A stretch of 64,000 bases of DNA from Epinephelus fuscoguttatus (GCF_011397635.1 NC_064770.1:26987603-27051602); one strand, 5' to 3'. Positions 35,041 to 46,294 are shown, numbered from the stretch's first letter. Notes: generated by a model from the sequence alone, not told the origin. Made by a program: numbers and translations.

Positions 35041-37419
35041 TCCAATAAATCCCTGCCTGCCTAGTTAGACCACATCAACTGTATCATCTCCTAAGATCAT
35101 CTTTCATGTAGTTTCTTTTAAATGATAACATAAGCATTTCTTAGCTACAGACAGACTCTCTGTTCCCTTAACTATATAGCAGCAGTCACCCTTGTGTCCC
35201 TGACCTACTTGTAAATCCGTAGTTGTAGCCTGCGGTGGTGGCTGCTCAGGGCCTGAGCTTGTGACTGCAGGGTGGGCAGGCACAGCGAGCGACTGGAGTG
35301 ATTGGTTATACTGACAGAGATCCAAACAGAGGTAGATGGGCTTGCCGCAGCAGTCTCTTATGTTGTCTGTTGATGCCCAGACCTGGCACTCTGGCTGCCC
35401 TATCTCATGTTGCAGCTGGCATTCTTCTAGATTCTTATCCCTGACTAACGTTGTCACCTCAATGGGGAAGAACTGGAAGCCAGCAGTGGTAGTTTTGACC
35501 AAAGACTTGATTAGTTGGCTAATACTGTGACACAATGTAAGGCAGTTGGAAAGTTTGGTTGTCATTGTGCTGTGATGACTTGTGTGTATGTTTGTTTTCC
35601 ACAAATAGGTGTGTTGGTCAGTGGCAGCACACATGACTGTAGACATCATATTTGACCGCCTGTGATGAACTATGTTACAGTGTGTTGACTTACCTCCTGG
35701 CTGATATGAACAGGCTGTAGACTGGTGACACTCAGCTGGGTGCCTGGCTCAGTCTTGGCTATCTGAGAGGTGGCCTGCACCACGGACCTCTGCAAAGATA
35801 TGGATACTGTATGTTTTAACTGTCAAGGAAACATTAACTTCATGTGGTGTTTGTGGGTGGGTGCATACTTTACCTGTTGAGCCGTCTGCACCTGCTGAAC
35901 AACCTGTGTCGGAACTCCTGTCTGCACCACAGCTGGAGGGGGGCTAGAGTCCGATACGCTGTCACTTGAGTGAAGGGAGCCCTCTGAGGGACAAAGATTG
36001 GCATCAGTCTCAAATTTAAGGCCACTGCACACCAAATGTGACATAGTCTGAGTGGGCGGAAGTTTGCTGCAGAGATCAGCTCATTGGGCGGAATGAGCCA
36101 CCCGCTGAAGTCCCGCCCTACCACCTCCGGTTGTGTAGCAGTTTTCAACCGTTTTCAACACGTCCTTTACTAACTTTTGCGGTGTTTGATCTTGCGGGGA
36201 TGTAGCCATTTTTCTGCCATGGTTCGCGTCCTGTAGGCGATATTTTTGTGGGCGTGTTACAACAAAACCTGTTCCCCCCTGCAATATTTTTGCAAGCGCA
36301 CCATTGCTGTGGCACCGCCAAGAACGATTGTGATTGGTTGAAAGAAGTACAAGCAGCTGGGGCGTTTTTTCTCCAATCTCACATTGAGAGTCGGCCCAGC
36401 CAGACCTTTCTTTTCTTGAAAAAGGTCTGGTGAGCAAGACTAAATGTGACATAACCTGTGGGACTCTTACAACCGCAACAAGAGAGCGGAACAGAGCGCA
36501 CAGTAACATTTCCTAACTCAGACAGCCTACTCACAACAGGTCGGAGGCAACTTTAGTTGACAGTGGGGAGCAGATGTGTCTTTCAATTTTGTATTATATT
36601 GTGAATTTCCACAATGAAAAGAACAACAAATGCATCAAACTGTGCAAGGTTTCTGTGCGCAACATTTTTTATCGGATGACTGATTTAAAAAACGCATACT
36701 TGGTGTGCAAAGGCAATTAGTTATGAAAGTCAATTGAAGGCAAGGAATTGTGTAGTGAGTTAACTCAAGTGTCCATTCATGTGAAAGTACATCTTTGTTT
36801 TACAATTACAATTCAGAAAAATGAAGTATCTTAAATAACTGACCTTAAGAACATACAGTGTTGTTACAAACTGATAAAGACAGATCTGACTCATTAAAAT
36901 AAATGTGTATTAAACCATTTTTGAAAAATGAAAGACATTTAAAAATATCATCTGTAATAACCTGAATATGGATTAAGGAAAGGGCTGGTTCTACCCTAAA
37001 ATGGGCTGGTCTACATTAGTGCCAGCAGCATTAATGGTACGTAATGTTTAGCCCTTACCTGTGACTGTAACAACAATGTACTGAGGAGTGCTTTGGGCAT
37101 TTCCAGACTGTGTGGGGGAGCCCTGGATCTCTGCAGTCACATACTGTGTCTGAGCAGGCTGGGCCTGTGCTGTGGACTGGGCTTGACTACCATCTGCAGG
37201 CTTCGGAGTGGCAATGGAGGTGGCTTGATCAGTGGGAGTAGTTTGGCCTGTGGGTGTGACGACAGTGGGAGTGGCCACAGTCGTCTGGATCTCAGCCAGA
37301 AACTGAGGGGCAGGTGCAGGGGTAGAGCTGGCGTCAGGTTGCCCCGGTGTGACAGTAACACCGGCCCCCTGGGGTTGGGCTGCTGGCTGGATCTCACCTA
37401 CGTAGCCTGAGGTGGCCAT
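25636..37419 (-). CDS. rfx1: RFX1 winged-helix transcription factor
   Basis: Eighteen predicted coding exons (minus strand, high to low): 37419-37059, 35983-35874, 35789-35694, 35310-35209, 34999-34902, 34787-34415, 33665-33484, 32847-32728, 32474-32341, 32164-32046, 31736-31630, 31523-31372, 29493-29396, 28306-28157, 27702-27494, 26163-26010, 25931-25886, 25796-25636; 2772 bp, 923 aa. RFX1 binds X-box DNA as dimers and controls MHC class II, ciliary and other genes. The Q/T/P-rich N-terminal activation region ends near aa 380; the winged-helix DNA-binding domain spans about 380-456 ([27 protein letters not shown]). Conserved B, C and dimerisation regions follow ([67 protein letters not shown]). 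A poly-Glu run and [11 protein letters not shown] close the protein. Human RFX1 is 979 aa; the fish activation region is shorter and carries a Q7 tract between DNA-binding and B domains. RFX1, not RFX2 or RFX3, is indicated by the N-terminus and the acidic C-terminus. Which teleost paralog this is remains open. Confidence 0.95.
26350..26969. repeat. Fold-back (palindromic) MITE in rfx1 intron 15
   Basis: Two long arms face each other around a 20-base loop at 26597-26616. The inner arms are exact over GCGTGTTTGAGCTCT / AGAGCTCAAACAC. Pairing continues through CATAAACAGTCTCAC / GTGAGACTGTTTATG to GCAGTATAATCC (26445) / GGATTATACTGC (26750). Eroded termini TTAAAGG (left) and CCTTTAG (right) frame the element, about 620 bp. 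It lies between rfx1 exons 15 and 16. Confidence 0.85.
28440..29189. repeat. Long MITE, same family as 16239-16488
   Basis: The left end TTAAGGGGACAGTTCACCCC and an eroded right end TTGGTGTGAACTGTTTCTCT are inverted relatives. The outer 170 bp on the left match the khsrp-intron copy. An extra internal stretch of about 450 bp is absent from that copy. It lies in rfx1 intron 13. Confidence 0.8.
30185..30530. repeat. Degraded fish interspersed repeat (LINE-like)
   Basis: Contains phrases such as CATCCGCTTGTCAGGGCCGG, TCAAGCGCCTCCTGGGGGAT and CCTGATAAGATGCCCAAACC that I associate with a common teleost LINE-derived repeat. No usable reading frame remains. It lies in rfx1 intron 12. The family assignment is from memory of the pattern and is tentative. 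Confidence 0.45.
35007..35038. repeat. (CA)n microsatellite beside an rfx1 acceptor
   Basis: In the rfx1 (minus) sense this is a TG tract ending about seven bases before the acceptor AG of the exon at 34999-34902. Confidence 0.9.
36046..36441. repeat. MITE-like insertion with flanking direct repeats
   Basis: The 12-base sequence AAATGTGACATA occurs at 36034-36045 and again at 36442-36453, exactly bracketing a 396-bp segment. The segment contains a hairpin (CAGACCTTT / AAAGGTCTG near 36399-36430) and lies in rfx1 intron 1. The direct repeats look like a target-site duplication, though 12 bp is long for common DNA transposons. Confidence 0.6.
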
Positions 37420-37889
37420 TACAAGAGCTGAGAATCACCCTAGGAAGAAGAAACAAGTGACTAGTAATGCATTTCTGGTAGATATATTAGGGATGCTGTG
37501 TATGCTCCAGGATGAACCCTGAAACTGTCTATTCCCAGGTTCAGTTTTGTTAGAATAGCCCAATGCTATTTGATCTTTCAAGCCACTGTAAAATTGTAAC
37601 CGGTGGACTCCCGTGTTGTCTGCACTGCGTTGACATGAAGAGGCTTAGAGCGTGGATATGTTTGGAGGCGATATCCGTTTATCACTAACAACTCTGACAG
37701 TAAGAGGCAAAAACACAATCCTCTGTCAATTATGACCATATAAACGCAGGCCCCTACACAAATTAAGTGACACAGGAATTTGTTAGCATGTTAAACAATA
37801 AGTTCAGGCTGAAAAATGACCTTATAAACAGCTTAACAGCACCAAAACACGGAAATTACTACGAGAGCAATGTCACTTACCTCTCCCAT
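37420..37889 (-). promoter_or_regulatory. rfx1: rfx1 5' UTR with upstream ORF across a predicted splice
   Basis: The ATG exon has 20 bp of 5' UTR (37439-37420) after an acceptor with a pyrimidine tract. Upstream, a strong donor GAGAG|GTAAGT ends a candidate noncoding exon at 37881. If joined, the transcript reads ATG GGA GAG (37889-37881), then GGT GAT TCT CAG CTC TTG TAA, a nine-codon upstream ORF whose stop overlaps the main ATG as TAATG. The exon's 5' limit is not determined; other first exons nearer 39.3 kb are possible. Confidence 0.5.
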
Positions 37890-39299
37890 GGAGTACAGCA
37901 GCAAAAGAGGAGAGGCAAGGCGGGTTACACCCCTTTATAGGTGGGGTACCCCCAAAGGTGAACGTTGGTGTACAGAAACTAAGAAGCAAATGTTCCACAT
38001 ATTGACTATGGAGGCCTAAGCCTGTCAGGTAACAACTGAAACAAATTTTGTGTAATTATAATACTTAATATACACATATTACTGCTGTACAACTGACTCT
38101 GTTGCATAATCATGCAGACAGAGAGAGGGCAGGGCATATCTAGTCAAAAGTTGTGAAGATAGAGATACAACTTCCTATTTAGGAGAATGTAGCATCACAA
38201 AGTTCAACAAACCACAGCTTCCACTTGTGAAATGACATGAGCAACACTTGGACATGATGCAAATGATGTTTTTTTTCTAATACCATGAATCTGTGGTCAA
38301 CAGTTCATGTCCAGGGGATACTGGGAATATTTCCACATCCTCATTTGTTGCCTAGATGCAAATTAATAAGCAAGATGGCTGTTTCTGGAAGTACTACTGT
38401 AGCTGACCTACTGGTGGTGCAGCTGATGTGGAGGTGGGGGAGGAGCATTGACGGGAACAAGCATTTCGGTGTCTCATTACCTGTAACGTGATCACACACA
38501 GTGGCAGTACACAGTTAAGCCCATTGCACAAGTTGGGAAAATCCCCCACCACATTGCTGTGCACTACCACTGCTACGCTTTCTGTCGTAATAGATATGTC
38601 ATAATCACTAACGAGGAAATTACATGTACACCCTGTCCTTAAATTAAACTTAGGTTAATTGACACAGTACACTTGATATTAAGTTAGAAGCAACGTGCCT
38701 TTGTTCATTGTTGTTTAGCTGACTGCAAAATGATAGCACAGAGGAAAGAGTTTATTGTGACTTACATCTGTGTTTGCAAAGCCAGATGAGGATGTTTAAT
38801 CCTGGCGTTTATGGTCAGTTTAGCCTTATTGCAGATGTATAAACTTTTTCGTGTGGTAAATAGGTGAACAAACACGTTCAACTGAACTCAAAGCACCTGC
38901 AAAACGCCCTCCTTCGCCACGCCCCTCAAATATTAAATGTCCGCCACCTGCTTTCAACTTTACATTACCGACAACGATATTTCAGTTGCCGTTTATTGTT
39001 CCAACCCCGTTCTTTCCTGTACACTAACCCATACGCTAGCTAATTAGTTACACTTTTAACTTAGCTATCCTTATGTGAGCTCCCTTTTGGGTAGTAACCG
39101 TCATGTACTCAGGGACTTGGTTTAGAGCCGCTTGTCGAAAAAACATAACGTTTCAAACCGCCACAGAACGCCCGTTCATTGCCGTTAAAAACAAACAAAT
39201 GTCCGTTACTGGTAACTCGTTTTGTTAACTGTAAGCACGAGCGAGCACAAGGCTGTCGTGACAACACTGGTGCTAGCTATCTAGCAAGGTAACACGGGC

Positions 39300-39860
39300 A
39301 GCAAGCTAACTGGTCTCTACAACAACCGCCATTTTGTACCTTTTGCATTTGACATCGCCATAACAACGGCCTGCTTGAGTATGCATCTGTGGCTGCGTCG
39401 TCATGGCAGGCACAATTCAGTGTCACCCGAATGAGTAGCGGGCAGAAACGACCCCATTCAAAGCGCAGACTGAGGGCTGATTATCAATACGACGGCTAGC
39501 TTGCAGGCTAACGTCAGCTAACACTAGGAGGCAGTTGCCTGTTATGGCTACTGGAACAACAAGGGGGAAAAAAGCAATAGCACAATTCAGCTGAAGCATT
39601 ATTGGACATGAAATATTCCCTATATGTAAAGAGTTTCACCTCTGTATCCACGTATGTATTTCCCACCGGTAAAATGTCTTCTTTTATTTTATGGCGGATT
39701 CAGCTGTTGTTGTTGTTGATTCTCGTTGCTGGGTTCTTGTCGCCAGGGCTACCGTGGCTATGGCGCTTCGTCCTCACCAGGGCAACTGTTGCTACCCACC
39801 CGCTCCCTTCCCTCCCCCCTCTTCGCTCTGATTGGCTGAGCGCTGCCAAATTGTCTTAAA
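39300..39860 (-). promoter_or_regulatory. rfx1: Candidate rfx1 promoter region with X-box-like sites
   Basis: This segment is more CpG-rich than its surroundings and lies 1.9-2.4 kb upstream of the rfx1 start codon, a plausible promoter/first-exon zone. It contains GTCGCCAGGGCTACC (39739-39753) and GGCAACTGTTGCTACC (39781-39796), which resemble the RFX X-box pattern GTNRCC..RGYAAC with mismatches. A donor-like AAAAG|GTACAA is seen at about 39340 on the minus strand. Confidence 0.4.
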
Positions 39861-40219
39861 GTGACAGGAGCAGCGAATTTCTACTACAAAGCCTTCCACG
39901 CCCATTTGAGTAACATCCCCATCTATCATACACATACATTTTACAGCTGAGGCGGATGCTATGCCTGTTAGAGTAATAAGTTCATGATAGTGCTTGTCAA
40001 AATTCTGCAGTAAGTGATTTGACAGTGTCATAGTAACTATCTAAAATTTAAAACAGGGTGCTATAGACAATACAGTTTGTTTTTGGTGGTGATACATCTG
40101 GCTGGTACATCTGGCTCCACTGAAACCAAGCACACTCAGTGGATGCCCTCGAGATAGCAGCTAGTGATTTCATTCTACAAACAGTTTGTGTTCAACTAAG
40201 CCTTTACCCTTTACATTGT

Positions 40220-40720
40220 AGGTTTATTTTTTATAACAGTTACAAAGTGCTGTACAATAAGACTAAACATATAAACAGTAAAAGATAAAATAAGGAAGGC
40301 CAAAACTAAAATCAAGATAATAAATGGGAAGTGAAATCACTAAGACAGCAATAAAATAGACAGACAGTTCAGATGAAGTCAGGATATGCTTTCTGATAGA
40401 AGTAGGTTTTTAGGAGAGAGTTAACGAAGCCAGTGACTCACACAGCCTTATATCCTTGGGCAGGTTTTTCCAGAGCCTCGGGGCCCTGATTGCAAAACTC
40501 CGGAACAAGCAAAAGACCTCTGCCCGAGGATATCAAACTACGCAGAAGTTCATGAGGGACAAACAGGTCTGAAAGGTCTGGAGCCGGGCCATGCAGAGCC
40601 TTAAAAGTAATCAATAAGATTTTGAAATCAATCCTAAAACAAACAGTGAGCCAATGTAAAGAGGCTAAAACTGGTGTGATGTGGTGCAAATATGTTGGAC
40701 ACACAGTGAAACGGGAGCAC
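40220..40720 (-). mobile_element. Non-LTR retrotransposon (LINE) 3' fragment
   Basis: On the minus strand the residues HHITPVLASLHWLTVCFRID, then FKILLITFKALHG and FVPHELLRSL match the C-terminal end of L2/Rex-like fish LINE reverse-transcriptase proteins. The copy is 5'-truncated and decayed; the end at 40220-40330 is A/T-rich. It lies between rfx1 and rln3. Confidence 0.65.
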
Positions 40721-40739
40721 CACCTGAATTAGTTATTTC

Positions 40740-42030
40740 AACATGTTATTTCCATGCCCTCAGAAAGTTCAATCAGTATTTATGAACATGAGCTACTGTC
40801 TATAAATGCCAAAAGAGGGCCACAGTCTCAAAGTTGTGATGTCATCAAGTATAAATTGGGGGCTCCCCCAATTACAATTAATGGGAGTCTAATTTTGTGG
40901 ACCCACAGAATGTTTATTTTCCTTTTTATATCCAAAAGCTTTACTCCCTTGTAGTGTTCTCAGTTCTGAAACAGAAAATGTGCCCATACAGAGTGCTCCA
41001 GGAATGACCTTTCCCTGTAGACTAATGCAGAAGTTGGCCTCGGCCTGGTTCCCTCATCAAAAGGCCTATGGGATTTTTCCATTTGATTTAGATTGTTGCA
41101 GATAGTTTTAATATTGATGGTACTTTCATGTTTTGTTCAGAAAGATAATTTTCACAAATGAACACAATTTTTATGATTTTTGAAGCCTGAATGCAATCAC
41201 CTGGAGTAAAAAGCTAATGTCAGGCTATAAACGAACACTACAGTCATATGATTTAACATCCCTACCACTGCAAGGCTGTAAAGCCGTGCTTGACATGATG
41301 TGACGTTAGCATTGGCCTTTTTTAAGACACATAAATGCTTAAAAATTCAAGAGTGGGGTACTTATAGACAAATTTTATGTCGTGGAACAAAACATGAACG
41401 TCTGTTAACCTTGTGTTAACCACCTTATTTCAGGCATCTAATTAAAAACCCATTAAAACAACCCGTTGACTTTAAGATGAGGGAACCAGAAGCGCAGAAA
41501 TTAACTCATTTCAGGGTTTTAGGACTCATTTCTGGGGCACTCCATAGTCAGGACATTTTCCTGGATGCTCTAGGTGTCAGTTCAATGTCTATGAAGTAAT
41601 TCTACACTTTATACCCTATGATTCCCCATGATATCACAAATTTGAGTTTTATAACTCTACATTTTGGATTTGGAAGAGAGTTGTTCATGTCTACCAATAT
41701 TTTTGGACTATCTTTAACCATAGGAATAAGATATGAATTTTGAAAATGGCTGTAGTTCCGTTTTCACGTCATCTCACAAGGTTTTGTAGCTCCAGTCCCA
41801 ATATTACAAAGAATCTAGTTACCAACTATTGCTAGCCCTGGATAACCTCTTGGCAATTTTATAACCCCAAGCCACTTCTTTATAGGTACGCAACAGCCGT
41901 ACAGTAGAACATGTAAATGACAACATCTGCAGTATTGCAAAATAATTTATTGATAAATTACCCTTAAAACGAATTATACAGTAGGACCAATCTATATACT
42001 TTTATTTAGAATATGTCCAAGAATGATTAA
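40740..42030. other. Intergenic, no gene seen
   Basis: No coding exon or RNA gene recognised. Part of it (about 40800-41640, for example ATTAATGGGAGTCTAATTTT) has the look of an old interspersed repeat, but I could not define ends. Confidence 0.4.
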
Positions 42031-42378
42031 TTTTTTTAAAATTTTATATACTTTATTAATCCCCAATGGGAAATTCAATTTTTCACTCTGTTTGTCAATT
42101 ACACACAGGTCCGAAAGACACACACATGCACAAACTGGACCTATACATGCACTAAGTGGAGAGATGTCAGAGTGGGCTGCCCATGACAGGCGCTCCGAGC
42201 GGTTGGGGGGTTCAGTGCCTTGCTTAGGGGCACTTAAGCAGTGCCCCTAAGTGGTGAACTGGCACCTCTCCAGCTACCAGTCCACGCTCCATATTTTGGT
42301 CCGGACGGGGACTTGAACAGGCAACCTTCCAGTTCCCAACCCAAGTCCCTATGGACTGAGCTACTGCTGCCCCAAACC
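42030..42378 (-). mobile_element. tRNA-headed SINE (percomorph type)
   Basis: Read on the minus strand it begins GGGGCAGCAGTAGCTCAGTC with A-box-like TAGCTCAGTC and B box GTTCAAGTCC, followed by a body with GGTAGCTGGAGAGGTGCCAG and a 3' end GGGGATTAATAAAGTATATA. This is the widely distributed SINE of spiny-rayed fishes. It is nearly full length. Confidence 0.85.
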
Positions 42379-42399
42379 GCACATTAATAAAAAGTATGG

Positions 42400-43420
42400 A
42401 CCATGACACTCTCATATTGCTCCCATGACCTCCTCAGGTCACTTCTGTGACTCCGTGTTAATGAAAGTCAGGGTGGACACCCTCCCGAAAATGCCATTTT
42501 GTTTGCTTGTTATCGTCACATTAATTACATATTCATCATCCCCCATTGTAATTTCCTAAACGAGCGACCTTTGACTATGTGGATACACAGATAAAAATGT
42601 GTTTTATTTTTGTCTGACTCATAATAGGACTGCTATGTTATCTGCCTTTGAAAATGTCACTGGTCCTGTCTCTGTACTCCCAGTTCACCTTTTGGCAACG
42701 AGATGACAGAATAAGCAATTTTCAAGAGAAAAGGGAAGTGATGTATACAGAAGTCATGCAGGGTCTCGTGTGAATTAAAAATGGCAATACTGATGTAAAT
42801 AATTGCGATGTTGGATACAATGGGCTATATGTCAATGTATATCCCTGTAGTGGTGTCAGTGAATGGTAAATCTTGTTAATGGGGAATTAATGACAAACTG
42901 AGTAAAGGGTTAATTTCATATGATCTGGCAATGTTTGCCAAAGGTTTTTATCTTTTTATTTTTGACAGGAATTACCTGTTGTGCAACTCTTCTTTTATTT
43001 TAGGGCTGTGTTGAGTATCCCTATACTATTAAATGGTATCAGCTGTCAAATGATAAAGAAAAATTGTTTAAATCTTACTCTTGCATCAATTTGTTTGATT
43101 AATTAGGCTAATTTATCCGGTGTAATATTCATGCCTATTACACAATAAACCACCATGGTATCTGTAGGGGACAAGATACCATGACAACCAGTGGTTTAAC
43201 AATCTCTAGTGCCATATATATCATGCCATAAACCATGCCCTATGAGAAACATATTAATAGACAGAGTTGGAATTGGCCAGTACGCTATAAAAAATGTGTC
43301 ACATGGTCTCAAACTTTTACCTTTAGTTGACATTATTAATGAAAATATGCTCCTCACATCCACATCCACTACATGATCCATGATTATTGATCGTTTACAT
43401 ATGAAACCTAAGTGGGATCT
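42400..43420. other. Intergenic upstream of rln3, no gene seen
   Basis: AT-rich DNA without recognisable exons. It may hold distal rln3 control elements, but only the CRE at 43423 is specific enough to name. Confidence 0.4.
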
Positions 43421-43422
43421 GA

Positions 43423-43430
43423 TGACGTCA
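43423..43430 (+). promoter_or_regulatory. rln3: Perfect CRE palindrome upstream of rln3
   Basis: TGACGTCA, the full consensus cAMP-response element, 222 bp upstream of the rln3 TATA box. Relaxin-3 transcription is known in mammals to respond to CRF through the cAMP/PKA route, so the site is a reasonable candidate; function here is inferred. Confidence 0.6.
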
Positions 43431-43651
43431 TAATGTTGAGGGACATTAAAGGTGACGAAAGTGCTTCTCATGCTGAAACACAATTAGATCATCAGGGCCA
43501 CTGACAAATTCGTTAATTATGCCACCTTTGGCCTGCTTTTTGTCTCCATAAAGGTCTCTGACTGTATCTCTGTTTCAAATCTGTTCTTCTTCCGGAGAAG
43601 GCCTGCGTGTGCGCAATATGCATGTCTCCCTTCCAGGGCTCTGGACCCCTT

Positions 43652-43657
43652 TATAAA
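43652..43657 (+). promoter_or_regulatory. rln3: rln3 TATA box
   Basis: TATAAA followed by a GC-containing stretch, 128 bp upstream of the start codon, predicting transcription from about 43682. No other ATG lies between that point and 43785. Confidence 0.7.
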
Positions 43658-43784
43658 CCACGCCTGGGTCACTTACTAAGTCAAAGCGCCTACAAACAGG
43701 GAGACAGAAAGCTAAGTGCTGCCCATAGCAAACAATCTCCTGTCATTTAACAGCTTGTATTTTGCTTTATTTCCATTGGGCACT

Positions 43785-45816
43785 ATGTGGAAAGCTGTGG
43801 TACTGGCTGTGTGTCTGCTGGTGGCCGGGGTTCAGCCCATGGACAACCCAACATATGGGGTGAAGCTGTGTGGCCGTGAGTTCATCCGGGCAGTCATCTT
43901 CACCTGTGGAGGCTCACGATGGAAACGGTCGCTCAGGAGTGCAGGTGAGAGGCTCTACATCTTCATCATTACTGACTTTGTGCTACAATCAGTGTCAGGG
44001 TTTCATGTATATGATTTATCCCATCTATTATGTGATGCCAACTTTTTTTCTATTTCTAGTGTTATGATTTCTCTGGATCTGTTGTTTGTATATTGTCTTT
44101 ACCTTCCTCTGTTCAATTATGATTGTGTGCATATATGGTAATGATAACTTCAATGGAGGTACAAGAAAATCATATGTTATTTTAAGTGCACATAGACAGA
44201 AAATATTAATTATTACATTTCTATTGAACTATGGACAATCTATGCTGGAATCAGACAGCTATCATTTACATTGTCATTAGATGTTTTATGTGGAACCATT
44301 TGAATAAACAAATAAATGAACATAGCCAAACCAAAAAAGGATGAAATAATATTAATATAAATTTTAATTGTAACATATTGCAAATAAGTATGACTATGAT
44401 ATGATAATAAGTACAATTATCCAGTGTTTCAGGAAATTTGTTAAATATGTCACACTTATTTAGGTGTATGATTGTGTGTGGGGAGAAAGAAATATTAAAA
44501 GTAATAATATTAATAATAATAATAACCATAATAATAATACTAACAGAAATTAAATAAATAAAAAAATTTAAAAATAAAAAGTTAAATAAAATTATTACTA
44601 CCCTAACCCTACTACTACTACTACTGCTACTACTACTACTACTAATGATAATAATAATAATAATAATAATGTAATAATTGTTTAAAGAAACAACTAGGTG
44701 GTAATAATATTGAGGAATGACAGATGAATAGTAGAGATATTCTGATGTACCTTTAGTGATGATAACCATGATATTTAAAAATGAAATACTGATATCATGT
44801 TAATAATACACATATTATAATATTGTATAAATAATCCAGCGCCTCTTTCCATTCTCACTTTGTCTCCCTCCCCCAACATCGTCCGGTTTTCTTTCCACTA
44901 TCCATTAAGTATATTCCTCTTTTTAGGACAATTCTGAACAGTCATGGTTACAGACACTCTCCACCTCCCTACACTGGTATTTTAAGTGCAGTTTATTTGC
45001 CAAAAAAGAGACAAAATGCACAACAACAAACAGCACATTAAAGATGGATTTGACTGATAGCATTTTTTTTTTCAAAATTTTTATTATAGATATTGCAAGA
45101 ATGTCATTATCATGTATTAAAATGGGATATGGTGTCAGCCCTAATGAATAGTTTGATATTAGTGTCAGCTATATTAGTATAGAGGACCCTGGCAGGGGTG
45201 TGGAGGTGGAGGCAGTGATGTCACCAGCAGTAGGGGGAGGTTGTTACCGGGGTAAGGATGTGTGCGTGTTTGTATGTGTTAAATGTATAATGTGTTGTAT
45301 GTGTGAAACAGGGAGGGCAAGTGACATTAAAATTGATGAATGCGATGTAACATCTGTGAAATGAACGCTTTATTTAGACAACAGAAGAGGATGCTGAAAG
45401 ATTATTTTACTGTTTGCATTTTCACCAGAAATGCAATTCTTTCAACGATAATACAGTTAATGGACAGGGACGTGTGTAAGAGGAAAGCATGAGTGCTCTT
45501 TCATTCTTCATTTGCCCATTTTACTGCAGCAGATGTGTCAGAGGACCCATTCAGCTCCCATCAGGAGGACTCCTCGGAGGGCTTGAGTCACAATCCTGTG
45601 GTAGAGAGTCTCTTTCAAAGGAACGGAGATCTGAGCTTCACAACAAGAGACAACAATGAGGCAGCGTTTAGCAGGCCAGCCCGTTCTTTCATCACTGAGG
45701 AAATCCTGGAAGCCCTACGCAAGGCTGACCGCAAGGGCCGGGATGTAGTGGTGGGCCTGTCCAACGCCTGCTGCAAGTGGGGCTGCAGCAAGAGCGAGAT
45801 CAGCTCCCTTTGCTGA
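43785..45816 (+). CDS. rln3: Preprorelaxin-3
   Basis: Two coding exons, 43785-43944 and 45533-45816 (or 45530-45816), give 147 or 148 aa. Relaxin-3 is a brain neuropeptide of the insulin superfamily that signals through RXFP3-type receptors. The order is signal peptide (MWKAVVLAVCLLVAGV), B chain with CGREFIRAVIFTCGGSRW holding the receptor-binding RxxxRxxI motif, a C-peptide that diverges from mammals, a basic site RKGR, and the 24-residue A chain ending NACCKWGCSKSEISSLC with the insulin-family cysteine pattern. The single phase-1 intron in the C-peptide is in the expected place. The mature chains are almost identical to mammalian relaxin-3. Teleosts have rln3a and rln3b; which one this is cannot be settled here. 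The linkage to rfx1 and il27ra supports orthology with human RLN3. Confidence 0.97.
44495..44672. repeat. (TAA)n/(ACT)n trinucleotide repeats in rln3 intron
   Basis: Runs of AAT/TAA units, then ACT units (44614-44643), then TAA units again. They create a spurious poly-Ser/poly-Ile minus-strand ORF. Confidence 0.9.
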
Positions 45817-46288
45817 GAGTCAGCCTTCGCCATCTGAGTCAATACACCGGCATACATACTGTATACACGAGTACACAAGCAGACACAAACGGATGCACAT
45901 CCACTTCTCTTTGTTTCTCTTCCCATTACCTTCATTTTATATGCAGTGTCTTTGAGTTAAACCGTTCTGTAAACTGTTCCTGTCTTTTAGTATCTATGAA
46001 GTGTATGAAAAGGGCTGCCATGTGTCAAGAAATGTTTATACATACTTCTTCTAGGCTTTGTAATGAACAGCCTTAATTAGTCTTGAACAAGCTGTTTTGT
46101 CCTTCCCAACCATGACCAGCTGAATTGTGTGTCTGACAATTCAAGGGAAATGAATGCTTTGTTAAACTTATTTGACAACAGCTGCATAAAAAGTCACTCA
46201 CGTCTAATCTTGTTTGTAATTAGAAGTATATTGTTGGTATTTTGCATTTGTTTCACAGCACACAGAGCACTATGAGGTTCAGATACAT

Positions 46289-46294
46289 AATAAA
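46289..46294 (+). terminator. rln3: rln3 polyadenylation signal candidate
   Basis: AATAAA 473 bp after the rln3 stop codon, the first clear signal downstream in sense orientation. Confidence 0.55.

Noticed and set aside
35104-35649. Minus-strand ORF of 181 codons as one large rfx1 exon
   Set aside because: Only the last 34 codons (35310-35209) have RFX1-like composition and are bounded by a good acceptor and donor; the rest is open intron.
36081-36509. Minus-strand ORF of 142 codons in rfx1 intron 1
   Set aside because: Coincides with the 396-bp MITE-like insertion and has no protein similarity I recognise.
44266-44769. Minus-strand ORF of 167 codons with poly-Ser and poly-Ile runs
   Set aside because: Produced by trinucleotide repeats within the rln3 intron.
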